A stretch of 64,000 nucleotides of DNA from Rachycentron canadum (Eukaryota > Chordata > Actinopteri > Carangiformes > Rachycentridae). The position numbers were made by a program, and so were the translations under genes. Positions 47,120 through 58,484 of this stretch are shown piece by piece. The notes beneath the pieces were generated by a model. That model saw nothing but the letters and a program-made list of their open reading frames with translations. It did no database searches and was not told where the DNA came from. Within the stretch, counting starts at the first letter, position 1; every line of letters starts with the position of its first letter. The stretch lies in assembly GCA_038496675.1 (NCBI GenBank), contig CM076661.1:10952520-11016519 (forward strand). The letters run 5' to 3'.

Positions 47120-47365
47120 TGACCTTCAGAAAAGCCTGCTTCTCAAGCAGGATGTGGCCCACCTGCATCACTCCAGCAGCATATCAATCATTTATGTGCC
47201 CTGAAATCCCGAAACCCTTTGAAAGCAGTTACTCAAATGATGGGATAGAGGGCTTTTAATATTCAGTTGAAAACCTGCTTTAATGTTTCACCATTGTCAT
47301 CTCGCGGTCCGACAACACAAACAGTCTAATGATTAGAGGCGCAAAATGTAATGCTATGCACAGTA
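47120..47365. promoter_or_regulatory. Enhancer-like unique island
   Basis: Repeat-free DNA with atatcaatcatttatg, gcttttaatattcag and gtctaatgattagagg. The last is a TAAT/ATTA inverted pair. Texture suggests a conserved element; untested. Confidence 0.32.
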
Positions 47366-47369
47366 ACAG

Positions 47370-47828
47370 AGAACTCATGACTCCTTGTTGATCTCTCTGT
47401 TTCAGCATGCGTGGTCATAGTTGCGTGAAGACCTGCCTTTGAACCTTTCTGCTTTAATGTTCACTAATGCAGAATTTCATCAGATAGGACCAAATTACTT
47501 CTCTAACATGCATAATGTATTGTTATGTCTTTACACATCTATCTCAAGATCAAGAGAATATACTTATGTAAAAGAAAAAGGGTCATCCTTCCTGCTGATT
47601 TCCCACTGACTGTGACCTATTGTGTTCCCATCTTGAATCCATTTGTGATTGTAAAATGACTTAAAATGTTACAACAGGGGGTAATCATGGAGTATTATCA
47701 ATTTTATCTTTTTTACAGCTCCGGCGAACTAGCGCTGCTTTGTGATTTACATACATAACCACTTTACTCGAAGCACTCTCACAATATAGCAAAGTTATTT
47801 GGGTACCGCTGTGTCCCACTGATGTTGT
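47370..47828. other. Non-coding unique sequence
   Basis: No recognisable feature; a 62-codon frame at 47421-47609 has no domain. Confidence 0.5.
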
Positions 47829-47831
47829 TAA

Positions 47832-48192
47832 GCTACGTCCACACTGTTTTTTGTTATTAAACACATCTCCTCTGCTCTCCGAGTTCTTGAACTATCCATT
47901 TACGGATGTGTTGTAGTTTGAAAACTTTGAAATTGATGACGTAGATGCCTAGGTTGCCCCCTGATTGGGTCTTCTCAGCTTCGACTACCAGTGACCTTGT
48001 TGTCTTTGCGAGCAGCTGTTGTGCAGTTTAATTCAGCATCTTAACACTACAACTGCCTTAACTTTTCTTCGTTTGTAATATTGTGTGTGACCAATCAACT
48101 GCAGCAGTAGTGAGTGGTCATGTGTATAAGGTGTGTTAGTATGGACACAGATCATTTCAAAAGTGGTTTTAGAATAAAAACATTAGTGTTGC
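47832..48192. mobile_element. 'gtccacact' inverted-repeat DNA element
   Basis: The left end (acgtccacactgttttttg, about 47835) and right end (aataaaaacattagtgttg, about 48173-48191) are diverged reverse complements, with a second pair gtccacact/agtatggac inside. Internal wording (attgatgacgtagatgcc, ccctgattgggtcttctc, gagcagctgttgtgcag) matches a common fish non-autonomous DNA transposon I recall. No coding capacity. Target-site duplication not resolved. Confidence 0.6.
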
Positions 48193-48194
48193 CT

Positions 48195-48885
48195 TAGTGT
48201 ACGTGAGCTATAGGTCGAATACAGCCTAGATCGTTATAAAATACTTTAAGTTCAATCATCAGTTTAGGAGATTAACAACTGAATTAGAAGATATCTGCCT
48301 CCTTCATAAAAAAGTTAGCACAGAGAACCTTCAGGGGAGAGAACTATGATTCTCAAGGTGCGTTTAGGTTCTGTTACGTGCTCCACTTATGGTGGTATTA
48401 TACTTTACAACATCTAAAACCATGTCAGTTTTAATTTCTGGCATAGATTTCTGATTCACACTTCTGACTAAGCTCATGGGTGTTGTAGTGCTAAAAGCTA
48501 TTCTCCATGTCAAGAACAAGATTTCTCTCTCTTGTCTACCGGCCATAACATGAAACTACAGGATTATTACGTTATCCAGGAGAGTGGCAATACAGAACAA
48601 AACAAATCACACCTCTGAACCCCTTCCATTTTGCAAATCTGTGAGTAAATAGACGAATACCTTAGGTTTGTATTTTCACGTAAAATAACAACATATTACA
48701 GATTAAAATCAATTGTTGGCCTCCAAATCATCACTCTCGGTGTTATAAATAGTTACATTATCTAAAGCATACAGTATGAGCACAGTGACCTAGAACATAA
48801 AATAATGTTTAGTTGCTTAAATTGAAACCTAAGGCAAAATTAATTTAGTTAACAGTTCAAAATTTTAACAGTTAAAAATACTGAA
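48195..48885. other. Non-coding AT-rich sequence
   Basis: No gene or repeat recognised; a minus-strand 60-codon frame (48364-48546) has no domain. Confidence 0.5.
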
Positions 48886-48916
48886 GGTTTTTTTTTTTTT
48901 TTTCTTCTTCTTTCAG
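48886..48916 (+). other. Splice-acceptor-like polypyrimidine tract
   Basis: A T run of about 15 nt is followed by cttcttctttcag ending at 48916, a textbook-looking 3' splice site. A T homopolymer next to CT-rich sequence can also mimic this. Confidence 0.3.
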
Positions 48917-49020
48917 TAGAGACTGCCTAGCTCTGGGCTGTAAGAGGCATCGTTTTTGTTCTCACAGAGGAGTCCCACAGAGAGACTTACTGGGCACTGG
49001 CCTTGTGGCAAAAAGGAAGG
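48917..49020 (+). other. Exon-like 104-bp segment, gene unknown
   Basis: Follows a strong acceptor-like tract and ends aaaaggaag before gtaatt at 49021. Reading from the second base, one frame stays open for 34 codons into the donor. It encodes a basic peptide with the words LALGCKRHRFCSHRG and LLGTGLVAKRK. I do not recognise the family. A real micro-exon of a long-intron gene, a non-coding RNA exon or coincidence are all possible. Confidence 0.22.
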
Positions 49021-49024
49021 TAAT

Positions 49025-50340
49025 TTTTCAAAAGAACTTTCTTAGTGTGGGCGATGCCTGAAGTCCACCTGTATGTCTCTACTGCAATCTCACACACTGA
49101 GCTGCTTCTGAATATGACCTTCCTCACGGCAAATGAAATCACAGTGGTCATAGTTAACGGTAAATCCTACCATAATGAATTTTTTTTTTCTCTTTGCTGT
49201 GAAATCAATCTGTTAAATCAGTTGAAAAAGCTGACAGCAGACATTGGTTCTGCTGGATTCTCAGTGCAGCGATGCCAAGTTTGTGATTTCTGATTTCCTC
49301 GTCACGTCGCACTGTGGACTGTGTTGCCTGTAGATCATGTGTAAAGTTGTGTTCCTCAAATCAGGAGTGCTCATCTGCCTTCCAGTTTAACACATTCCCA
49401 TTAAATGATACCAATGTCAAAGAGAGACATACTGACTAAGACAGAACCTTATGGTGTCATAACTAATAACTCAGCATCTTGATTTATCATCCATAATTCA
49501 CTCCAGCAGGGCACTTACTGTCTTGGAATAAATTGGAATATTTAAACAAACAGATATATGCCTTGTGGCATTTAAATAAGTAATACATCTCCCTCCCAAG
49601 TGTTCTCAATTCTGAAAAAGAGTGCAATCCAGTATACAAGTTTGATGCACCGCTCACCAGAATGAGTGTTTTATTTTTCATGCTTTTGCCATCCATTAGC
49701 TGTGTTTTTGAACCAGGTTGACACACTTTGAAATGCAGTTATTCAAAATGTTTGAGTCAAATTGAACATTCATTTGCCATGCTGAGATATGGTACGCAAT
49801 GATGCGTACGGGTGCATGCATCACAGGCTTTGCGTTCCTCTCCGCAGAGCAAGTTTGTTCGTGGCTAGATGCTGAAAGTAGGCACTTGTGACAGCCACTT
49901 GGAAAAGCATATGATGGCCTCATGTAAGTCTCAAAAGCCTCACAGAATATAGCATTTTCTCAGAAGGTAATTTCTTGAAAATGTTTAAAGAGCAGCAGTT
50001 ATTTCAATAGAGATAAGCATTTCTGTACCATAAATGTGTTTGGTTCTTTCTTTTCCACTGAACTCTTGTATCATCCATAATCTTAAGAAGCAGTAATGTA
50101 GATATGACTCCCCAACATGTTCCATTCAACAGACCTCTGCCTGAAAGGTGGTTCAGGCAAGGGTCTGGGAGGGGGGCGGCTCTTAAGTCACTCTCTTGCT
50201 CCAACCCATGAGTTATTCACTGAGTGAGCTCCTGCCTTGCTTTTTCAAATGCTAATGACGAGCAGCGCTGAAAGCCTCAAATTGGGCCATGCAATTCAGC
50301 CTGTGGTGTCTGGTGAGGCCCTGCTCATGTTGGAGACCGT
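49025..50340. other. Non-coding unique sequence
   Basis: Open frames at 49045-49293 (plus) and 49487-49923 (minus) have no domains. A T run lies at about 49181-49189. Nothing else is recognised. Confidence 0.5.
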
Positions 50341-50344
50341 GGTC

Positions 50345-50620
50345 TTTTCCCCCTGCAACTCCCCCCCACCCCCCTTTCCTAGTCTTTTTTGTGCTGCGGT
50401 AATAGGCACAGATGTTCCTCTTGCCTCACACAGGGCCACTTTCCCCTAATCGCCACCTTGTATGCGGACGGCTTGCACCTGCCCCAGCAACTCTCCTTTT
50501 TCCTCTCTCTCTCTTACTCTCTCTCTCTCTTTCTCTCGCCAATTCTCTCTCAGCCCCCCTTTCTCACTCTCTGGTGGTGTTTTTTTTTTTTTTTTCCATT
50601 TCTCTCCAGACCGCTGTTAG
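50345..50620. repeat. C- and CT-rich tracts with a poly-T run
   Basis: C runs lie at about 50358-50377, CT microsatellite at about 50500-50560 and a T run at 50580-50595, ending in ctctccag. The leucine/serine/phenylalanine-rich frames here are artefacts. Confidence 0.78.
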
Positions 50621-50624
50621 AAGG

Positions 50625-52140
50625 CCTTTCCTAAGGCCCCACAAATTTCAGACGCTACTTCTCAGACACCTGATTGTTTAAACATTGAATTGTAGAGATG
50701 GAGAAAGGGAAGACAAGACTGGGATGGATGGAGGGTACAAAAAGAAGCCTTTTTTTATATATTTGGGAATGGGTTAAAAAAGGAGATGGGCGAACCTCTC
50801 CTCACTCCAGCGGGAGAGAATTTGGAACATAATACCCTTGTAGCAGCTCAGCCAAACCTCAATGCTGATGGTGCATTTAGGCTGCCTGCCTCCATTGGGC
50901 TAGTAGACTGAGGTCTAGGGAGCAAGGGTGGGGGGGCTGTAGCCGGGCTTAAAAATTGGACCGAAGTGCAGCTTGCTTCATGGCCCCTGTGGTGTAGTGT
51001 GATTTACCGTCATCTTCAAATGGTGCTTTCAAACTGAGTGTGGAAATGTGTCAAAATTTGGTCTCTGTAGGGACAAAGGGAAAAAAAACTCACATTCCTC
51101 TTACTGATGTTTTTCCAGCAAAATAAATTTGATAAGTATCTTAATCACCTTGAAATGAGAGCATGGCAGGTGCCAGTGAAGTCTAATAGCACATTTGCTG
51201 TGAGCTATGTTAGAATTCAAAGTAGGGAACAAGACCTTTTGTGGTGGCGTTTAATAGCAGCAAAAAACACCCTATTACTTCAGAAGATCACATTACATCA
51301 TATTTTCGTACATTTTCCTTCCACTTTCTGTCTTTCTTATTCTCACTCTTTGTGACAGCCAGAGACTTCAGATATGCATTTACTCCACAATGTGGGCTTA
51401 CTTTCTTAGTGCAATAGCTCTGCTTGTAAGTGCAGTATGTTTGCTACATTGAAAATCAGTTGTTATCCTCAGTCTCCAGAAAGGGCCTGACTTTCTTCAG
51501 TTTGGTTCAGATGATTGCAGCATTAATGCACAGATAAGGAAGAGCAGCAGTTGAAAAACCAAGGATTAAATCAATGGATTCTCTTAGGTGGCTTAGTGTA
51601 GTGAATACAGGCATCATACTGTATCGCTGTGGGGAAAGAGAGACTTCCAAGAAATACCAGTCGGAGGCAAAATAATTGATCATTACTTTTCATGGCAGGA
51701 ACGAGGGATTTTAAAATCAATGTTGTTTCTGTCCTCCAACACATATTCATTTAATGCAAAATTCAGCCTGTGTCAAGTTGAGCAAGTGGTGATTGCTTAG
51801 AGAGGAGAGTGGCAGAAAGAGTGAGTCTTTTTTTGTTGTTGTGCCTGGTGCATCTGACACTTTTGTGATGTATTTTGACAGTTTTATGGTTCAGCAGAGA
51901 CCTCTTTATTGCGTGTCTTCACCGAGTGCATCATACTGTAATCATAACTTAACCATGACCTTGGTCTAGCTTGGGGTGGGAAAAGGAGGCTGTAACATTG
52001 CATATGATGCAACACAAGACGAGATAAGAGGTCATTGATTTGGTTTTCCACGCAGATGCACAGCCTCTTTGCTTTTCTTTTCTCTCATCTAAATCCCAAA
52101 GCAAAGCTTTACTGAAGTTGATGCACATATTTCAGTATTT
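50625..52140. other. Non-coding unique sequence
   Basis: A G run lies at about 50929-50937 and an A run at about 51081-51088. An 82-codon frame (51107-51355) shows no domain. No gene recognised. Confidence 0.5.
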
Positions 52141-52145
52141 CAGCG

Positions 52146-52164
52146 CGCACACACACACACACAA

Positions 52165-52213
<49 letters not shown>
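52146..52213. repeat. (CA)n microsatellite, about 68 bp
   Basis: A (CA)n array interrupted once by aaacat, with long clean right part. It produces spurious poly-HT and poly-CV frames on the two strands. Confidence 0.97.
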
Positions 52214-52214
<1 letters not shown>

Positions 52215-52216
<2 letters not shown>

Positions 52217-53075
52217 GCTATGCCCAGCACATTCAGTGCAGTGTGTTTATTCAGCCTTTCGTCAGCTGTTTGATTGCCTCTCTCAAAGGGCAAAGCCCTG
52301 CAGTAGCTTGCATGCAGGATAATTAGTGTTGTGATTGTACTCAATAATCACGGGTACCTGTCTGCAAGAACCCATAGGCCACTTTGGTCAGTTTGACTTG
52401 ATGTACACCAAAGGAGCTCACACTCGCTGAGCCAATCAAGCGAATTATTGCAGGTTACAAGGGTTTTGATAATATATTTATGCAGCATATGTATGACAAG
52501 ACTGCTGATTCTGTTACAGCAACAACAGCAGCACCTTCCATCTGCTGAATAGTCTGATTCACATTCTTATGGAGAGACAGAGACACTTCCAGGGCTGCAA
52601 TATACAACACTGTCATCTGATCACTTTTGCACGTTCAGTTAATTAGATTTACTTCTCTCATGCACTGTTAACAGAATCAACTAGAGATGTAATTCATGAG
52701 CTTTTCAGAAAACATCCCCTCTTGTGTACATTTAAGCATCTTTCTTTGATAGATTTTCACAGTGGACGTTGACTCATGAAACATCTCAGTGATTTTTTTC
52801 AGAGCACATCTTTTTCAATGTATGTTTCATATTAATATTCATAGCATTTTTTATGTCTTTAGTTTGCATCAACAATAGTAGAGACACAGAACTGTAATAA
52901 GGATCGATTATACAATCTATAATATTTTTTATGTTAATGTATCTTTTTTCTTCACTGCAAAGAAGTATGTAACTTAGAGGTTAGAGATCTTAGTGTGTTG
53001 TGTCCATTTTGGTGCTCAGAGACAAATTTGCATTGCGTGATTAGGTGATCGACATATTTCTGTGACATCCTTGTG
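52215..53075. other. Non-coding unique AT-rich sequence
   Basis: No recognisable gene or repeat. Confidence 0.5.
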
Positions 53076-53079
53076 TCAG

Positions 53080-53180
53080 ACAGCACATTTGCAAAGTCTT
53101 TGCAGGCCTTAATGAATATTGAGTGTTCTATCTCTTTTGCCTTCCAATTAATGAATAGATGTTGGTAATTATTTGACCAA
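53080..53180. promoter_or_regulatory. Small enhancer-like homeodomain cluster
   Basis: gccttaatgaatattg and tccaattaatgaatag lie about 50 bp apart, sharing the word taatgaata. A minus-strand 87-codon frame crosses the region without a domain. Regulatory role is inference. Confidence 0.28.
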
Positions 53181-53184
53181 TGCC

Positions 53185-53535
53185 TCTCTTTCATGACATG
53201 TCCCATATCCATCACTAAGTTAAAAATAAATTAAAATCAATACAGCCGGCAGACTCTTAGGACAGTGTCAGTGCTTCCTATGGAGAGACCCATGCAGGTC
53301 TGAATAACAACTATTGATCCTCGTTGAGGAATATTCTCTTTTATCACCTCCCCTCTTCAACATGCACACACATGCACATAAGCACACACATACATAGACA
53401 AGATAAGTGTTTCTTTTCTCTCTTTTCTTGTAGTTACATACATTGGCAGCCGCTGACAAAACCACAGCTTGTTTGTTCTTATCACCCTATCCCACGATAA
53501 AAGAATGCAAAAGGATCGGAAAGTCGAAAACAAAA
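53185..53535. other. Non-coding sequence with a CA patch
   Basis: A degenerate CA repeat lies at about 53361-53396. Nothing else recognised. Confidence 0.5.
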
Positions 53536-53539
53536 AGGT

Positions 53540-53800
53540 AGAGCTGTTGCTGATAAAAACCTGGCGCAGTTGTGATTTATATTTCAAATGACTCTCTCTC
53601 CTGTCCCTCTCCCTGTGTCCCCTGTGTGGTAGGTGGCCATTGTGTAAACAGCTCCTTGAAAAACAAATGGCTCCCTAAATCGTTGTAAAGAGCTGTGGCA
53701 GCTCGATTCGAGCAGAGGCCCGGGGAGAGAGGGGACGGGAGATAACGTGTGTCAGCAAACATTGACTGGGCTTTATCACAATGAGGTTTCTGTGTTGGAG
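53540..53800. promoter_or_regulatory. Enhancer-like unique island
   Basis: Balanced DNA (gtgatttatatttcaaatg, gccattgtgtaaacagc, gggctttatcacaatgag) just upstream of a TG array. gtaaaca is a FOX-type core. The 81-codon minus-strand frame has no domain. Confidence 0.28.
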
Positions 53801-53849
53801 GAGCTAAGAGGCTGGCCAGCACACATTCCTACAGGTCAGGGCTCAGGGT

Positions 53850-53855
<6 letters not shown>

Positions 53856-53923
<68 letters not shown>
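53856..53923. repeat. (TG)n microsatellite, 34 units
   Basis: Uninterrupted (TG)n array of 68 bp, preceded by ttatata. It yields spurious poly-CV/poly-HT frames. Likely highly variable in length. Confidence 0.98.
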
Positions 53924-53924
<1 letters not shown>

Positions 53925-53926
<2 letters not shown>

Positions 53927-54735
53927 AGGGACTTGTGAGGGAGCATGTTTATGCTGAGACAACCCAGAAAAAGCTGCAGTTTTGTCATTTTTTTTCTCTC
54001 CCTCTCTCTACTACTACTCTCCACTCTCCCCTCCTGTCTCTACACCGTCGACTAACTTTGTGTCCTGTGACCTGTGATAAGCCCGACGGAAAAGCAGTGT
54101 TTGCAGTTATAACTGTGATGACTATTTGTTTACTCTTATCTTAACTGCACGATAAATCACAGACGAAAAGGAACATCTGGTATGGTAGGAGTCAAAGAGG
54201 AGAAGAGGACTGTGTTTTGTTTTTTTTTTTTGGTTAGGGTGAGAGTTTACTGCTCAAGGACAGACCAGGGAATTAAGTTTCACACAAGCATGAAGGGGTT
54301 TACTCTCTTAACAAATGACATCTGAGGAGAAAGGCACACTAAAAGCACTCAGGGTGATTCCGCTTCAGCTGCGAGGTTAGCCTGGAGGCATCTTTTCATC
54401 TCGGTTCGTGACTCGGGAGTTTTGCCCCTTGTGTCTCTTTAAGTGTTTTCTGCTCTGTTCTTCTAGGACACCAGTTCTGAACTGTTTTCCACCTCAGTGC
54501 AAGAAGACCACGTCTGCCTCCCTGCTGGTTCACCAAGATTCACTCAGCTGCAGTTGCAAATCTGAGCCAACAGATGTCAGCCTTTCCAGCTGGTTTCTTT
54601 GAAATATTGGTTTGAGAAAGCAGTGGTGTCAGTGTGTTCACATCCACAGCCTCCAACACCGCACAGAGACTGGGAATTAGCAACAAGGAGCACACGATGG
54701 TCTGAGATTTACTTTGATATACATCATGTATGTTA
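53925..54735. other. Non-coding unique sequence
   Basis: A T run lies at about 54219-54230. A 64-codon frame (54408-54602) follows a ttcttctag acceptor-like word at 54458-54466 but has no domain or supporting context. No gene called. Confidence 0.45.
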
Positions 54736-54737
54736 AT

Positions 54738-54975
54738 GTGATTCTTTATTGATCCCCAAAGGGAAAGAGTCTTTTTCCTTCAGCCCTCTAGGGAGGTCAG
54801 AGTGCAGGTTCAGATTCAGCATACCCCCCCCACCTCACCTGGAGCTGGTAGGGACCCACTGTCTTGTTCAATGACACTTCATCAGGGTGAATGTGTCCTG
54901 ACATGGGGGTTTGAACCCTGGTCATGTGACTGAAAATAACCTATGGATTATGCCACCTTACCATCAGTTTCACAG
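54738..54975. mobile_element. Retroelement-tail-like interspersed repeat
   Basis: Begins gattctttattgatccccaa then agggaaagagtc, and continues with gccctctagggaggtcag, cactgtcttgttcaatgac and gggggtttgaaccctggtc. This wording is familiar from fish non-LTR/SINE tails. gtttgaaccc resembles a tRNA B-box core. No reading frame and no clear target-site duplication. Family unknown; a decayed copy. Confidence 0.5.
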
Positions 54976-54979
54976 GGAA

Positions 54980-55270
54980 ATGAAGAAAATAACAACGGTT
55001 GTGAATGTTAGTGTGCACTGAATTTCCTTGCAGGGGGTCAATGCTGTCCTAAAAAAAAAAAAAATCACTATTCACTCTTTGCATTGCATAATGCCAAGCG
55101 TTTAATCCTGTTTAGCCGTCAGGCCTGTGATAACTCCTGGGGAATCGCTGCTATTCTTATCGTATTTATCCAGTGATGACAGATTAGTGGGTGTTAAATG
55201 CACTTCACATACAGTAGACATCGCCCCGGATTGGTACAGAGTGTTTCAGGGAGGGAGGGCTCAGACTCAG
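54980..55270. other. Non-coding unique sequence with an A run
   Basis: A 14-nt A run lies at about 55051-55064. Nothing else recognised. Confidence 0.5.
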
Positions 55271-55274
55271 AGTA

Positions 55275-55311
55275 TTTTTTTTTTTTTTTGTCAAAAAAAA
55301 AAAAAAAAAAA
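55275..55311. repeat. Poly-T/poly-A inverted repeat
   Basis: Fifteen T (55275-55289), gtc, then nineteen A (55293-55311). It forms a perfect 15-bp A:T hairpin with a tiny loop. It makes open frames here unreliable. Confidence 0.95.
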
Positions 55312-55314
55312 GAA

Positions 55315-55930
55315 AAAGCTGAATGAAAATCCACTCACTGAGTCGGAGGCATACTGGAACAAGATAATTCTTGGCAGTGAGTCTCAAAGTGTACTGTAAT
55401 AATTTAGGAGCAGTGCAGATACGGATAGATGTGGTGTGCTCAAAGACCACTGAAACTCCTGCTTTAAAAAACTAATACATTTTGCAGTATTGCCCGTTTG
55501 ATACAGAAATATATAGCACATTTACCTTTAACATGATTCAAGGGTTTGCATGGCAGCTTTACAGTTTTAAAAGGTTCCAGCAGAGGTTGTGTGCTTATGC
55601 AGTTCAGTTACTATGAAAAGCTGTTGGGGTAATGCTCATGAGCTCATATGTACACACACGCACGCACACACGCACATATAAAGACATGCATACACGCTAA
55701 ATAGCTGAGTGTACAGGGTGAGTCTGTTCCTTCCAGGCAAGGGCTTGTCTGAGAATCTAAGAGGCAGGCAGGAAGGCACAAGGTGGAGACCTCTTCAGAT
55801 CTGGCTGCTATTAACAGTCTTGTGATCTGCTCATGTTTACCTACTCTCACAACACTGGTACTTGGGGCTGTGTGGAGCATGGGACGCGGGGCCCGGCCTC
55901 TTTGAAGTGAAGTTGATCCCTCAGACTACG
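55315..55930. other. Non-coding sequence with a CACG-type patch
   Basis: tacacacacgcacgcacac-type repeat at about 55652-55680. No gene recognised. Confidence 0.5.
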
Positions 55931-55939
55931 CTCTTGGTA

Positions 55940-56068
55940 ATTGCACCTTCTCTCTTTTCTCCCTCTCTTCTCTCACTCTTCTCTTCTTTAACCCCCCCAC
56001 CACGTCCCCGCCTCCCCTCCCTTTCTTTTTCTTGTTCCCTTTTTTCATTTTCTTTCTTCCTGAGACAA
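55940..56068. repeat. Pyrimidine-rich tract
   Basis: CT-dominated, with a C run at about 55991-55998, ending before gagacaag. The 104- and 64-codon minus-strand lysine/glutamate-rich frames are artefacts. Confidence 0.78.
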
Positions 56069-56069
56069 G

Positions 56070-57685
56070 ATTTGAAGGATGCAGATGGGGAGCTTTTAAC
56101 GTGATTGTGTGCCTCTTCACATCTGTGCTTTAATCTGATACAAATAAAACAGTCAAGAGTAAAATATATACATGATTTTAAAGGTTCAAATGTTTTTTTT
56201 TCTTTCAGTTTTAGTAAAAAAAAAAAAAAAAACAACTTTCTTACAACTGCATTAGTCAGAGATTATCATCTGCGATAGCGGTGCATTGCTGATCTTGCTC
56301 ATATACTGTTCTCACCCTCCCTCTCTCTTCTCTGCAATAGACCTTAAAAAATCATGTCTTTCTTGTATAATTCACTCTACCAGATTTAGATTATCATAAC
56401 TGAAAAGTGGAAGGAAAGCAACGCAAACAGACGGAGCATAAAATGTCCATGTTAAGCACCAGATGACAAAAAATGCCATTTGTTTGTGCACTTGCTGTCT
56501 GTCGATAAAGTAGCCATAATGACACTTGATTTGAATTAGTTTGTTTTTTTCTTTTTTTTTTTTTTCTGTGATGTTTATTCCATCCACTGTCACTGACGTG
56601 TGCTGTGTTCAGTGGCGTGCAGCGTGGAACACCTGTGTGTTGTTGTAATTACTTTGATTATACCTTCTATGGGGTGTTACAGCAGTCTGGAGAGAGGGTC
56701 CAATTTAACCTGCAGTGAATTTCAATTCTAACTGAAAACAAGACAGAGAGAAAAAAATTTCTTTGTGGAATATTTGATCAGCAGAGGGATATTCATATGG
56801 TTGCATGCTGCGAGTTTCTGTGTATGTGTGCGTGTGTGTGTGTGAATATAATAAGCAACAGGGATGCATATTGGACTGTGAAGTTCAAGGTTCGTACTTT
56901 CCTTTGCTTTTGATCAGTTTGCTGTGATGGGTATTGGTCTGCATCCAGACATATGACAGTCCAGGGGGCCTCATTGGTGAAGCCTGCTCTCCCAAAAGAT
57001 GCCAGGTGCCTGATTCGGAACAAATGCTCACAAACAGAAACACAAACACACCGGAGGGACCCCGCGTGTGCATGTGTCTGTGTACACCTCTCTTTGACTA
57101 GGAGAAGGGTAAGGCTGGCAGGTAGTGAACTGCGTTGAAGTAGAACGAGCAGCCATGGGCATCTCCCGGTTCATGACGCTAGTCAGAAAATTGACAAGCC
57201 AAAGCTGCTTTTTATTCTGCAGCTACAATGTAAATGAAGCTACCTCCTGTCCCTCATGCAATCACCCCAGAACCACTAACTTTACAGACAGTGCTTTGGA
57301 TTCACTCTCTTTCTTCCCTCACTTTCTCTTTTTCTGACTGTCTCTCGTCATTTTTATACATCTCTGTCTTTCTCTCTATATGCTGCTCCCCCTTGTCTAG
57401 TTAGAGGGCAGATATACCTCTCGCCAGACTGAAGAAACCTATACTTTATCACTGCCACATAGGGGGAAAGGTATTTTCTCCCTAAGGAAAAACTGGCATA
57501 CAATTATAATGTTCTTGCTGCCCCCAAACTCCTTCACAAAATATATAGCATCCTGTTTTTGACTTACATGAGTTTATGATCTCTTACATGGCACCACAGT
57601 GTTGCACGTATGTGGGTGTTTCCCTTAACACCTCCTTATGGTTTATTTACTCACAGGGGCAAAGCGCTGAGGCTATTCAAGTTGA
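56070..57685. other. Non-coding unique sequence
   Basis: An A run at 56216-56232, T runs at about 56542-56565, GT patch at about 56821-56845 and CT tract at about 57301-57380. Overlapping frames at 56793-57138 on both strands have no domains. No gene recognised. Confidence 0.5.
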
Positions 57686-57687
57686 CC

Positions 57688-57710
57688 TGCAGTCCCCCCC
57701 CCCCACACAC
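57688..57710. repeat. C run with CA tail
   Basis: cagt, then a run of about 11 C followed by acacacc. Likely length-variable. Confidence 0.85.
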
Positions 57711-57711
57711 C

Positions 57712-58075
57712 AGCTGTAAAAAGTTTGTCATTTCAAGACAAAAAACAGTGCAGAGTCAAAATAAATGCTTCTCAATGACAAGATGGCTAGAAAATAGCAT
57801 ATGTAATTAAAAATATTTCACTTCTAAACAACGTTGCCTTTAGTTTCATGTGTGTTTTATCTGTATAAATATTCTCACTGAGATAGTGCAAACACACCTG
57901 TGATTAGTTGGAGTAAATTGCAGACAAATAAATTGAACGAGTAAATGCACAAAATTACAGATGACAGCACTTTGAGATGTCTGGAAGCAGTTTCCAAAGC
58001 CTGCACAGAGCTGCTGTGTGCCCGTCATACTAGCCGGCTCTCTACCATCAGAGTGGTAAAGTGGGACAGATGTTG
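57712..58075. other. Non-coding unique sequence
   Basis: Nothing recognised. Confidence 0.5.
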
Positions 58076-58079
58076 AGGG

Positions 58080-58480
58080 TTAGAGAGGCCCCAGTGGGAT
58101 ATTGAGAATGATGGTTTGGCAGGGAGTGCGGGACAATAAAAGGAAGAGACGGAGAGGCCAGGGTTCTTCTTTCACCTGACCCGATCCTGCCCTGGAACCT
58201 GTTCAACCTCATCTGAAATGAAAGAAAGGTGCCCTTTGTCGTGCCCAACACTAATTTACATTTACATTCGAAACAAGGATTCCCAATGTGCCTCGTGAGA
58301 ATGAGGAGAGACAAGGCCCGCGAATGCTGTTGAAACCAAGGAGGAGTGTGAGTTTCAAACATTAAAGAGATACTCTTGCATGGAATAACATCCCCTGGAA
58401 AGATGGTAGTGGAGAGCTTCAAAGTGAGAAGACATAAAAGTGCATTCTGGAGTGTCCAGTTATCAATTCCTGATTCATTT
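58080..58480. promoter_or_regulatory. Enhancer-like unique stretch
   Basis: About 400 bp of balanced DNA without simple repeats. It overlaps a 148-codon minus-strand frame (58048-58494), the longest frame here not explained by low complexity. The peptide has no recognised domain, and no splice or promoter context supports it. I consider it more likely a non-coding element. Confidence 0.22.
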
Positions 58481-58484
58481 AGGG

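Noticed and set aside
54466..54601. Possible terminal exon after ttcttctag
   Set aside because: Weak acceptor, no AATAAA nearby, three frames give unrelated short peptides.
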